64,000 nucleotides of DNA from Actinoplanes solisilvae (GTDB lineage: Bacteria > Actinomycetota > Actinomycetes > Mycobacteriales > Micromonosporaceae): positions 124,001 through 188,000 of the forward strand of contig NZ_RJAC01000013.1 of assembly GCF_003999975.1 (NCBI RefSeq), in the 5' to 3' direction. Positions 7,901 through 14,481 of this stretch are shown one piece after another. The number at the start of each line of letters is the position of its first letter. The stretch's first letter is position 1. The notes under the pieces were generated by a model. It searched no databases. It was not told the DNA's origin and worked only from the letters and a program-made list of their open reading frames with translations. The translations under genes were made by a program, and so were the position numbers.

Positions 7901-8953
7901 GTGCGCGACTTCCACGCGTTGCGGGTCGCCGAGGTCGAGCGGCTCTGCTCCGACGCGGTCGCGGTGACCTTCGACGTGCCGGGCGACCTGGCCGAGCTCT
8001 ACGCGTTCCGGGCCGGGCAATCACTGACCCTACGGCGACCCGGCGACGAACGCGACGAGCGCAGGTCCTATTCGATCTGCGCCCCGGCGGGCGCGCGGCC
8101 CCGCATCGGTGTGCGCGAGGTGCCGGGCGGAGTGATCTCCGGATGGCTGGTGCACGAGCTGCGGCCCGGCGACGCTGTCGAGGTGGCGCCGCCGTCCGGC
8201 ACGTTCACGCCCGACGTCGAAGCGGGCGTACGGCACGTCATGATCGCGGCCGGGTCCGGGATCACGCCGGTGCTGTCGATCGCCACGTCGCTGCTGCGCA
8301 ACCCCAAGACCGAGATCGCCGTGCTCTACGGCAACCGGCGCGCCGAGACAGTGATGTTCGCCGAGGAACTGGCCGACCTCAAAGACAGCCACCCGTCGCG
8401 GATCGAACTCGTGCACCTGTTGTCGCGGGAGGCGCGCGAGGTCGACCTGCTCAGCGGCCGGCTCGACGGCGAGAAGCTGCGCACGCTGCTGCCGTTGCTG
8501 CTCGACGTGCCCGCCGTGGACCATTGGTGGCTCTGCGGACCGTACGGGATGGTCATGGACGCCACCGAGGTGCTGGGGGAAGCGGGAGTGGCGCCCGAGC
8601 GCATTCACCGCGAGCTCTTCTGGGTCGACGAGGCGCCGCCGGAACCCGTACGGGAGGAAGCGTCGCCGCCGGGGGAGAGCAGTGAGGTGACCGTGCTGCT
8701 CGACGGCCGGTCGACCGTTGTGAGCGTGGCCGAGGGCGACACCGTGCTCGACGGCGCCCAGCGAGCCCGGCCCGATCTGCCGTTCGCCTGCAAGGGCGGG
8801 GTGTGCGGCACGTGCCGGGCGCGCGTGGTCGAGGGGGAGGTGACGATGCGGCGCAACTTCGCACTCGAACCGGGCGAGGTGGCCGCCGGCTTCGTGCTGA
8901 CCTGCCAGTCGATCCCGGCGTCGCCGAAGGTGACCGTCACGTTCGACGAGTGA
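7901..8953 (+). CDS. paaE: Phenylacetyl-CoA epoxidase reductase PaaE
   Basis: The 350-residue protein passes electrons from NADPH to the PaaA di-iron centre. Domains in order are a ferredoxin-reductase FAD domain (about 1-105, with the flavin motif RRSYSICAP), an NAD(P) domain (about 110-235, with GSGITPVLSIATSLL and LCGPYGMVMD), a linker, and a C-terminal plant-type 2Fe-2S domain. In the last, the ligands are seen in CKGGVCGTC plus a distal Cys in VLTCQS. The GTG at 7901 comes one base after the paaD stop. It is the last gene of the operon and is followed by a strong hairpin. Confidence 0.94.
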   Translation: MRDFHALRVAEVERLCSDAVAVTFDVPGDLAELYAFRAGQSLTLRRPGDERDERRSYSICAPAGARPRIGVREVPGGVISGWLVHELRPGDAVEVAPPSGTFTPDVEAGVRHVMIAAGSGITPVLSIATSLLRNPKTEIAVLYGNRRAETVMFAEELADLKDSHPSRIELVHLLSREAREVDLLSGRLDGEKLRTLLPLLLDVPAVDHWWLCGPYGMVMDATEVLGEAGVAPERIHRELFWVDEAPPEPVREEASPPGESSEVTVLLDGRSTVVSVAEGDTVLDGAQRARPDLPFACKGGVCGTCRARVVEGEVTMRRNFALEPGEVAAGFVLTCQSIPASPKVTVTFDE

Positions 8954-8978
8954 GAGACGAGTGAGAGACGCCTGAGAT

Positions 8979-9007
8979 CGTGGGCGGTGCCTCGTGCACC
9001 GCCCACG
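8979..9007. terminator. Hairpin terminator between paaE and the methyltransferase gene
   Basis: A perfect 12-bp stem, CGTGGGCGGTGC (8979-8990) with GCACCGCCCACG (8996-9007), encloses a 5-base loop. It sits between two genes that converge, 25 bases after paaE and 8 bases before the methyltransferase stop, so it can serve both directions. There is no U-tract, as is common in GC-rich actinomycetes. Just before it, an 11-base unit GAGTGAGAGAC is tandemly doubled (8948-8969) across the paaE stop. Confidence 0.75.
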
Positions 9008-9014
9008 CGAAACG

Positions 9015-9644
9015 TCAGGCGGGTTTCCGGGCGAGGGCGAAGATCTGGCTCTCCTCGGGGCCGTCGGCGGGGGTGAACGACACGGTCTCGATGCTGTCGA
9101 CGGTGAAGCCGTGCGCCTCCAGAACGGCGGCGAGGTCGGGCTGCAGGTAACCGGAAACGGTCACCGGAACGCCCAGGAACTCGAACGGCAGGCTGTCGCC
9201 GTCGAAGTTGACCATGCCGATGGCTAGATAGCCACCCGGCTGAAGCCAGCCGTACGCCTTGTCGAGCGTGCGTTCGATGTCGGCCTTGCTGAGCATGAGT
9301 AGCGAGAAGAACGCGGTCACGGCCTCGAAACGACCGAAGTCGTCGGCCAGCGCGCTGAAGTCGGCGTGCACGAACTCCGCGGCCGGCACCTGCTCGCGGG
9401 CCAGCCGCAGCATGCCCTCGGAGACGTCCACACCCACGACCCGGTGATCCGACTCGGTCAGCACCTTGGCCGTCGGAACCCCCGTCCCGCAGCCGAGATC
9501 GAGCACCGACGTGCCGCCCGGAAGCAGCGCGGCGATCCGCTCGACCAGCGCGGACTGGAACGGATTATGACTGTGTTCGCCCTGGTACTTCTCGGCGAGT
9601 TGATCGAAGACCTCCATGCGCGGCAGGCTACCCGCAGAATGCAT
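9015..9644 (-). CDS. Class I SAM-dependent methyltransferase
   Basis: A 209-residue small-molecule-type methyltransferase. The SAM-binding motif I is SVLDLGCGTGVPTAKVL near residue 45, followed by the acidic VVGVDVSEGML and the later VHADFSAL, in standard order. It resembles the UbiE/methyltransferase-25 group. The substrate cannot be read from sequence. The ATG at 9644 has a GGAG four bases upstream. A second ATG at 9617 would remove nine residues and start at MEVFDQLAEKY, which looks more like the family start, so the first residues are uncertain. It stands alone, convergent with the paa operon. Confidence 0.8.
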   Translation of the reverse strand: MHSAGSLPRMEVFDQLAEKYQGEHSHNPFQSALVERIAALLPGGTSVLDLGCGTGVPTAKVLTESDHRVVGVDVSEGMLRLAREQVPAAEFVHADFSALADDFGRFEAVTAFFSLLMLSKADIERTLDKAYGWLQPGGYLAIGMVNFDGDSLPFEFLGVPVTVSGYLQPDLAAVLEAHGFTVDSIETVSFTPADGPEESQIFALARKPA

Positions 9645-9679
9645 CGCACTCCATGAGGCGATCGTCCGCAGTGGACGAA

Positions 9680-10387
9680 TTATCGGAGGACCCGGGTCAC
9701 CCGCTCCGTCGCGATGCGGTCGTCGAGGCGGGCGGCGTCGAGGTGCGCGCAGAGGACGATCGTCGCACCGACGGACATCGGGGCCAGCAGCCAGATCAAC
9801 GGCTGCTCCTGCTCGGCGGTGTCGATCAGCACCCGGTCGCCGGGGCCGATGCCGTGCTGCTGGGCCACGGCGGAGGCCACCTCGGCGTACTCCCGGTAGG
9901 TCGTGCCGTCGGTGACCGCGGCCCGATGCTCCTCCACGGCGTGGTGTGGCGGATGCGCGCCGAGGTAGGGGCGCAGGGCGGTGACGAAGTCCTGATATCC
10001 GTCGGGCACCTCGGCGGTCGCGGCGCCGCGCGGCTCAAGCCCGAGCACGAACTGGTGCCGACCGGCGGGAACCTCGTCGAGCCAGTTGCCGATGCGGCGG
10101 CGCTCCACGAAAGTGACGTCGAGCGGGTCGCCGGCGGGGCGCAGACCGGCCGTCGCCCACTCACGGATCGACAGCTCGAGGCCGGCCGACCACGCGCCGA
10201 GCAGCACGGCGGCACTCTGCCAGTGCGGCGGCAGCAGCACCGCGGCCGAACTGCCGGGGCCGAGCCCGCAACCCTCGGTGAGCAGCGCGGCGGTCGCCGC
10301 CGTCCAGCTGCCCAGCTCGCCCGCGGTCAGCCCGAAGCGCTCACCGGTCGCGTCGTCGAAGTAGGTGATCAGGTCCCCCGCCGTCAT
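9680..10387 (-). CDS. TIGR03089-family protein (truncated acyl-CoA-synthetase-like)
   Basis: The 235-residue protein matches the actinobacterial TIGR03089 family, which resembles part of the N-terminal half of AMP-dependent acyl-CoA synthetases. Visible family segments include LITYFDDATGERFGLTAGELGSW, AAVLLPPHWQSAAVLLGAW and the C-terminal RIATERVTRVLR. It lacks the adenylation core motifs needed for catalysis, so it is unlikely to be a working ligase. Its biological role is unknown. It starts 10 bases downstream of the peptidoglycan-binding-like gene on the same strand, so the two are probably cotranscribed. Confidence 0.8.
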   Translation of the reverse strand: MTAGDLITYFDDATGERFGLTAGELGSWTAATAALLTEGCGLGPGSSAAVLLPPHWQSAAVLLGAWSAGLELSIREWATAGLRPAGDPLDVTFVERRRIGNWLDEVPAGRHQFVLGLEPRGAATAEVPDGYQDFVTALRPYLGAHPPHHAVEEHRAAVTDGTTYREYAEVASAVAQQHGIGPGDRVLIDTAEQEQPLIWLLAPMSVGATIVLCAHLDAARLDDRIATERVTRVLR

Positions 10388-10397
10388 GCTGGCAACT

Positions 10398-10724
10398 CTA
10401 GGCCGCGATCGGGTGCGGGCCGTGGTCTCGCGCGGGTGATCCGGGCCAGGCCGCGAGTTCGAGACGGTGCGAACGTCGCCTCATCGCATACCTGGTCAGC
10501 AGGTGCACAGTGCGTGGGCCGGCGACGCCGTCGATCTGCAAACCGGTACGAGCCTGGAAGAGGCGTACGGCCTCGGTCAGCTCGGCGTCCGAATCGCCGA
10601 CCCGCATGCCGAGCTCGGCCAGCAGTTCACGGACGCAGTCCGGGTCGGGCGGCGGGGGTGCGTTCCAGCCGATCAGACCGCCGACCGCGGTGCCGACCAC
10701 GGTGAGCATTCCTCGTGCGGACAT
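10398..10724 (-). CDS. Small peptidoglycan-binding-domain-like protein
   Basis: A 108-residue protein whose central part (about residues 28-75) resembles the three-helix PG_binding_1 repeat: CVRELLAELGMRVGDSDAEL, then AVRLFQARTGLQIDGVAGPRTVHLL. The phrase FQARTGLQIDGVAGPRT is the family signature. A short hydrophobic N-terminus (MLTVVGTAVGGLIGW) could be a membrane anchor or weak signal. The C-terminal 30 residues are basic and unlike any domain I know. A perfect AGGAGG ribosome-binding site lies 7 bases before the ATG. A role at the cell wall is likely but not shown. Confidence 0.7.
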   Translation of the reverse strand: MSARGMLTVVGTAVGGLIGWNAPPPPDPDCVRELLAELGMRVGDSDAELTEAVRLFQARTGLQIDGVAGPRTVHLLTRYAMRRRSHRLELAAWPGSPARDHGPHPIAA

Positions 10725-11427
10725 CTCAAGCCTCCTGCTTGTGGGGGTGATTCCAGCATCGGGCGGCGACCTGGGCCCGGCATCGGACCGGCGGCCGGAA
10801 GCCGGAACCGGCGATGCGACTTTCGGCCGACCCCTCAGACCGGGCGGATCGAGCTTCCGACCAGGTCACCAGAGCCTCTGTATTGCTTGCTGTCAATCAA
10901 TGGGACCGCGCGGCGGGGCGTCCACGAAAATCCCCGCTGCGTGCACAGCAGGTACAAGTCCCGAAGGCGACGGCGGCCATTCCGTCGCTCGGTTTCCTCA
11001 ACGAGAGCGGCACCTCCTCGTCACGCCGGTCGAGCGCGAACCGCCAAGACTCTCGCCACAAAACTGACAAATCAGTCAAAACCTTTCCGTGTACGGCATC
11101 TCGCGCGCAACTTGTAGGCGGTCGGCAGGCGCCGCAGTGTCCGAAATGTTCAGTCTGTTGGAGGGAGGCGCGTGAATCGGGGGAGAGCACGATTCGGGAG
11201 GAAGGCACGCGGGTCGGGGGCGTGGTTGGGGCGGACGGCACGCGGGTCGGGGGCGAATCGACGGGGGCGAAGGCGGGGTTTGGGTGAGCGGAGCAGGGCG
11301 TGCGAATCAGGGGGAGGCGCGGCTGGGGGTGACGTACGGCATTCAGAGAACGCACAGACGGCTCACCGGTTGCCGACAAGGTTCGGGGTCAGTGTTGGGG
11401 CATCAGCCAACGAATCGAGGCGTCGCC
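10725..11427. other. Long intergenic region with G-rich direct repeat
   Basis: No convincing gene is seen in these 703 bases; the open frames have no domain, no usable ribosome-binding site and odd composition. The stretch 11000-11110 is relatively AT-rich and holds a short palindrome, ACTGA-CAAA-TCAGT (11063-11076). From about 11160 to 11330 the plus strand is strongly G-rich on one side, with a 19-base direct repeat at 11204-11222 and 11237-11255 (33-base period). It probably contains the divergent promoters of the protease and the peptidoglycan-binding-like gene; exact sites cannot be fixed. Confidence 0.5.
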
Positions 11428-12378
11428 ATGACCGATGTGATGACCCGGAGCACGGAACCCGGCAACTCCGGCGGGAACGACCAGACGTACGGCGGCTACG
11501 GTCGGGGCTACGGCGGCGACCACGACGATCTGACGCCGCCTCCGCCGCCCCCGTTCGTGCCGACGCCTTCGGGCTCCTCCGGTGATCGGCGCTGGCCTCG
11601 CCGGGTGGCGGGTGGGGCCGCCGTGCTCGCGCTGATCGCCGCGGGCGGCACGGCCGGCGGCGTGGTCGCCGAGCGCTTCCTGGTCGACCACCCGGCCGCG
11701 GCGACGAGCGCGACGGCCGCCGGTGCCACAACCGTCACCGAGAGCGGCGACCTGGCCGCGCTCGTCAAGCAGGTGCAGCCCAGCGTCGTCACCGTGCTGG
11801 TCGACGGCGCCCGTTCCACCTCGCTCGGCTCCGGCGTCGTGATCCGGTCGGACGGGCTGATCCTGACCAACAACCACGTCATCGAGAGCGACGGCACCGT
11901 CAGCGTGCGCCTCTCCACCGGCCAGACCGTGCCGGCCCAGGTCGTCGCGACCGACACCACCCACGACCTCGCGCTCGTGCAGGCGTCCGGGCTCTCGGGT
12001 CTGACCCCGGTCACGTTCGGCGCCGACGACAGCGTCGCCGTGGGCGACACCGTACTGGCCTTCGGCGCGCCTCTCGGCCTCGAGAACACGGTGACCTCGG
12101 GCATCGTCTCGGCCCTCGACCGCAGCATCGACACCGCCACCGAGTCGGCCACCGGCGGCGGCACTGAGAAGCTCACCGGCCTGCTGCAGACCGACGCGGC
12201 CATCAACCAGGGCAACTCCGGCGGCGCGCTGGTCGACCTGTCCGGTCACGTGATCGGCATCAACGTCGCGATCGCCACCGCGAGCCAGGACTCCACCGGC
12301 AGCATCGGCGTCGGCTTCGCGATCCCGGCCGACACCGTCGTCGCGGCCGTGAAGGCGATGGAGTCGCAGAGCCGCTGA
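11428..12378 (+). CDS. Membrane-anchored trypsin-like serine protease (HtrA/S1C-like, no PDZ)
   Basis: The ATG at 11428 gives 316 residues. Residues 1-55 are cytoplasmic, Gly/Tyr/Pro-rich (YGGYGRGYGG, then six prolines). A single membrane helix spans about 59-80, then an extracellular chymotrypsin-like domain follows. The catalytic triad reads His150 (LTNNHVIE), Asp180 (TTHDLALVQ) and Ser264 (NQGNSGGAL). Most HtrA proteases carry a C-terminal PDZ domain; this one stops right after the protease fold, so it is a PDZ-less form of the kind common in actinomycetes. A role in envelope protein quality control is inferred. The frame stays open upstream to 11284 but no better start is seen. It ends in a large hairpin. 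Confidence 0.88.
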   Translation: MTDVMTRSTEPGNSGGNDQTYGGYGRGYGGDHDDLTPPPPPPFVPTPSGSSGDRRWPRRVAGGAAVLALIAAGGTAGGVVAERFLVDHPAAATSATAAGATTVTESGDLAALVKQVQPSVVTVLVDGARSTSLGSGVVIRSDGLILTNNHVIESDGTVSVRLSTGQTVPAQVVATDTTHDLALVQASGLSGLTPVTFGADDSVAVGDTVLAFGAPLGLENTVTSGIVSALDRSIDTATESATGGGTEKLTGLLQTDAAINQGNSGGALVDLSGHVIGINVAIATASQDSTGSIGVGFAIPADTVVAAVKAMESQSR

Positions 12379-12463
12379 TCAAGCCACCCGGCCGCGGCCT
12401 CGCGCCTCCCCCCGGACGAGGCCGCGGCCGGGTTCCTCCCCTGTAGACCCGGAAGCTTGATCA
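12376..12463 (+). terminator. Nested hairpin terminator after the protease gene
   Basis: An inner perfect 16-bp stem pairs 12387-12402 (CCCGGCCGCGGCCTCG) with 12417-12432. Outside it, TGATCAAGC at 12376-12384, which includes the protease stop codon, pairs exactly with GCTTGATCA at 12455-12463. A short pyrimidine run (TTCCTCCCC) follows the inner stem. This is the strongest intrinsic terminator in the left half of the window. Confidence 0.8.
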
Positions 12464-12517
12464 AAAAGTGGCCGACCGGGGCTGCCGTGCGCGGGAACGG
12501 GACCGTACCGTGCGCTC

Positions 12518-13642
12518 GTGACTCTGGCTCCCGTCTCCCCGGCCACCGCACCGCCCGCGCCCCCGCGGCCATCGGTGGTCAACGTCGCCTTCTGGCTTCA
12601 GCTCGCGTTGGTCGTGGCCCTGCTCCTCGCAGCCGTCACGTCGATCATCGAGGCCATCCACTACGACGGCCTGATCGACCGGGCGGCTCTGATCCATCCC
12701 GGCAACGTCGACGACGTCTCCGCGGAACGCGGGTTCAACGTGACCGGCATGCTCGCCACCGTCATCCCGGTGACGATCCTCGCCGTGTGGCTCGGGCTGA
12801 CGCTGGTGTGGGTTCGCCGCGGCAGTCACGTGGCTCGCGTGCTCACCCTGGTCGGTTTCGGCGCCCCGGTGGTCTTCTTCGTGCTGGTCTGCCTGGCGGG
12901 CGGGTTGTTCGGCTTCTTCGGGCTGTTCGCCGTCGGTCTGGCCGGCGGCATCGAGGAGGGGCCGTACCCCGACGAGGAGTTCACCGACGGCTTCCCGGGC
13001 TCGGAGGCCGGCGACAAGTTCTACGACACCCTTTACAGCCTCGACACCGGCGGTTGGTCGATCGCCTACCAGGCGATCCTCACCACCCTCGCCGTCGTGA
13101 TCCTGCTGTGTGCGGTCGCCACGGCCGCTCTCCTGTTGACGGGCCAGGCGAACCGCTTCTTCCGCCCCGAGCGCCACCTCGCTCAGCCGCACCGGTTCGG
13201 CTTCTCCCACTCGCCGGCCCCGCAGTACGCGACGCCGTACCCGCCGCAGTACCAGACGCCGTACCCGCCGCAGAGCCAGACGCCGTACCCGCCGCAGTAC
13301 CAGGCGCCGTACCCGCCGCAGAGCCAGACGCCGTACCCGCCGCAGTACCCGCAATCCGCAGCGCCCTACCCGGCGCAGCAGGCGACGCCTTACCCGCCGC
13401 AGCCGGCGATGAACTACCCGGCTTACCCAGCCGCGTCCAGCTATCCGACGCCGGTTCCCTGGGGCCCGCCGTCTGTTGCCTACGGTCCTCCGCCCCCGCC
13501 GGTCGCAGCTTTCCCGCCTCCAGCCGCACCCGACTCGACCCCGGCAGCAACGACCGACCAAAGCGTCGTGCCAGGCGTCGCGCCTACCGAAGGCACGGCA
13601 CCGACCGAAAGCGCAGCGCCCGACCAGCCACCCGCTAACTGA
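12518..13642 (+). CDS. Four-TM membrane protein with Tyr-Pro-rich repeat tail
   Basis: The 374-residue protein of unknown function starts at GTG 12518. Residues 1-210 hold four hydrophobic segments (about 22-45, 75-98, 108-140 and 180-205), with a short soluble loop between the first two and another of about 35 residues before the fourth. From about residue 235 the chain is a low-complexity cytoplasmic or surface tail made of TPYPPQYQ/TPYPPQSQ octapeptides and then Pro/Ala-rich sequence. The membrane half is clearly paralogous to the next gene (shared FxxQLALVxALL, HYDGLI, GSxVARVLxLxGxGxPxV and TGQANRFF/TRPANQFF). Tails like this often mediate clustering or interaction with actinobacterial cell-division or secretion partners, but nothing specific can be claimed. 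Confidence 0.75.
   Translation: MTLAPVSPATAPPAPPRPSVVNVAFWLQLALVVALLLAAVTSIIEAIHYDGLIDRAALIHPGNVDDVSAERGFNVTGMLATVIPVTILAVWLGLTLVWVRRGSHVARVLTLVGFGAPVVFFVLVCLAGGLFGFFGLFAVGLAGGIEEGPYPDEEFTDGFPGSEAGDKFYDTLYSLDTGGWSIAYQAILTTLAVVILLCAVATAALLLTGQANRFFRPERHLAQPHRFGFSHSPAPQYATPYPPQYQTPYPPQSQTPYPPQYQAPYPPQSQTPYPPQYPQSAAPYPAQQATPYPPQPAMNYPAYPAASSYPTPVPWGPPSVAYGPPPPPVAAFPPPAAPDSTPAATTDQSVVPGVAPTEGTAPTESAAPDQPPAN
13232..13351 (+). repeat. Five tandem 24-nt coding repeats (TPYPPQ octapeptide)
   Basis: Copies with the core CGCCGTACCCGCCGCAG begin at 13232, 13256, 13280, 13304 and 13328, an exact 24-base period. They alternate between YQ and SQ at the end of each octapeptide; the fourth copy has GCG for ACG at its first codon. 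The repeat is in frame, so copy-number change would lengthen or shorten the tail without a frameshift. Confidence 0.9.
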
Positions 13643-13662
13643 TTCCCGGCGGAGCAAGGAAC

Positions 13663-13701
13663 CCGGCCGCGCCTCGACCTTCCAAGCCGAGCCGCGGCCG
13701 G
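13663..13701 (+). terminator. Hairpin terminator after the repeat-tail membrane protein
   Basis: CCGGCCGCG at 13663-13671 pairs perfectly with CGCGGCCGG at 13693-13701, with a 21-base loop. It lies about 20 bases after the stop at 13642 and before the start of the paralogous gene, so the two paralogues are probably separate transcripts. Confidence 0.6.
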
Positions 13702-13791
13702 CTAGCTCATGAAGTTCGTGAAGCCCGCGAAGCTTGACGCAACTGTGGCCGACGCTGGCAGACACCCGGAGAGACGCGGCCTTAGCGTGCG

Positions 13792-14481
13792 GTGGTGACG
13801 ACGTCAGCCAACCCGAACCCACGGCCCACAGTGGTCACCGCCGCCTTCCGGATCCAGCTGGCGCTGGTAGCGGCCCTGCTGATCCACGTCGTCGCGTCGG
13901 TGATCTACGCCGTCCACTACGACGGCCTTATCGTCACGGCGGCGACGATCCACCCCGAGGACCCCGGTCTCATCGCGGATGCGCGCGACTCGAACCGGTT
14001 CGCCGCGTTCTTCCGTTCCGTCCCGGCGATCGCGTACGCCCTGTGGCTGGGCTGGACGGCGATCCACACGCGGCGCGGCAGCCAGGTGGCCCGCGTTCTC
14101 TCCCTGATCGGCCTCGGCGTCCCGATCGTCCTCGGCCTGCTGGGCTGCTGTGCCGGCGTGTTCGCCTTCTTCGCGTCCGAGCCCGAGACTCCCGACGGAC
14201 CGAACCGTCTGCCCGGCGACGCCTTCCGCGCCACCCTCGTCCGGCTCGACTCCGGAACGGTCTCCGATCTGTACGGCGGCGTCATCCTCGCCGTGATCGC
14301 GCTGGTGCTGCTGGGCGCGATCACCGCCACCGTGCTGCTGCTGACCCGCCCGGCGAACCAGTTCTTCCGGAGCGAACGCCAGAACCGGAGCGAACGCCAG
14401 AACCGGAGCGCAATCCCGGGCCGCAGCGAGATCCCGGGCCGCAGCGAACACCCCGGCCCGGGAGATCAGCCCGCCAGGTGA
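13792..14481 (+). CDS. Four-TM membrane protein, paralogue of the preceding gene
   Basis: This 229-residue protein starts at one of two adjacent GTG codons (13792 or 13795). It repeats the membrane half of the upstream protein: VVTAAFRIQLALVAALL, HYDGLI near residue 47, RRGSQVARVLSLIGLGVPIVL, and a final helix ending LTRPANQFF. The long Tyr-Pro tail is replaced by a short one with repeated RSERQN and GRSEIPGRSEHPG units. The two genes arose by tandem duplication and then diverged mainly in the tails. Function unknown. The last 16 bases overlap the 3' end of the convergent ABC exporter gene. Confidence 0.72.
   Translation: MVTTSANPNPRPTVVTAAFRIQLALVAALLIHVVASVIYAVHYDGLIVTAATIHPEDPGLIADARDSNRFAAFFRSVPAIAYALWLGWTAIHTRRGSQVARVLSLIGLGVPIVLGLLGCCAGVFAFFASEPETPDGPNRLPGDAFRATLVRLDSGTVSDLYGGVILAVIALVLLGAITATVLLLTRPANQFFRSERQNRSERQNRSAIPGRSEIPGRSEHPGPGDQPAR

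Noticed and set aside
10814..11287. A 157-codon plus-strand frame and a 160-codon minus-strand frame in the long intergenic region
   Set aside because: Neither has a ribosome-binding site or recognisable protein features. The composition changes abruptly along the frame and the last third is the G-rich repeat tract.
12461..13822. Long minus-strand frames opposite the four-TM protein genes, and similar long antisense frames elsewhere
   Set aside because: They have Arg/Gly/Pro-rich composition, no domains and weak starts. In DNA this rich in GC, the opposite strand of a real gene stays open by chance.
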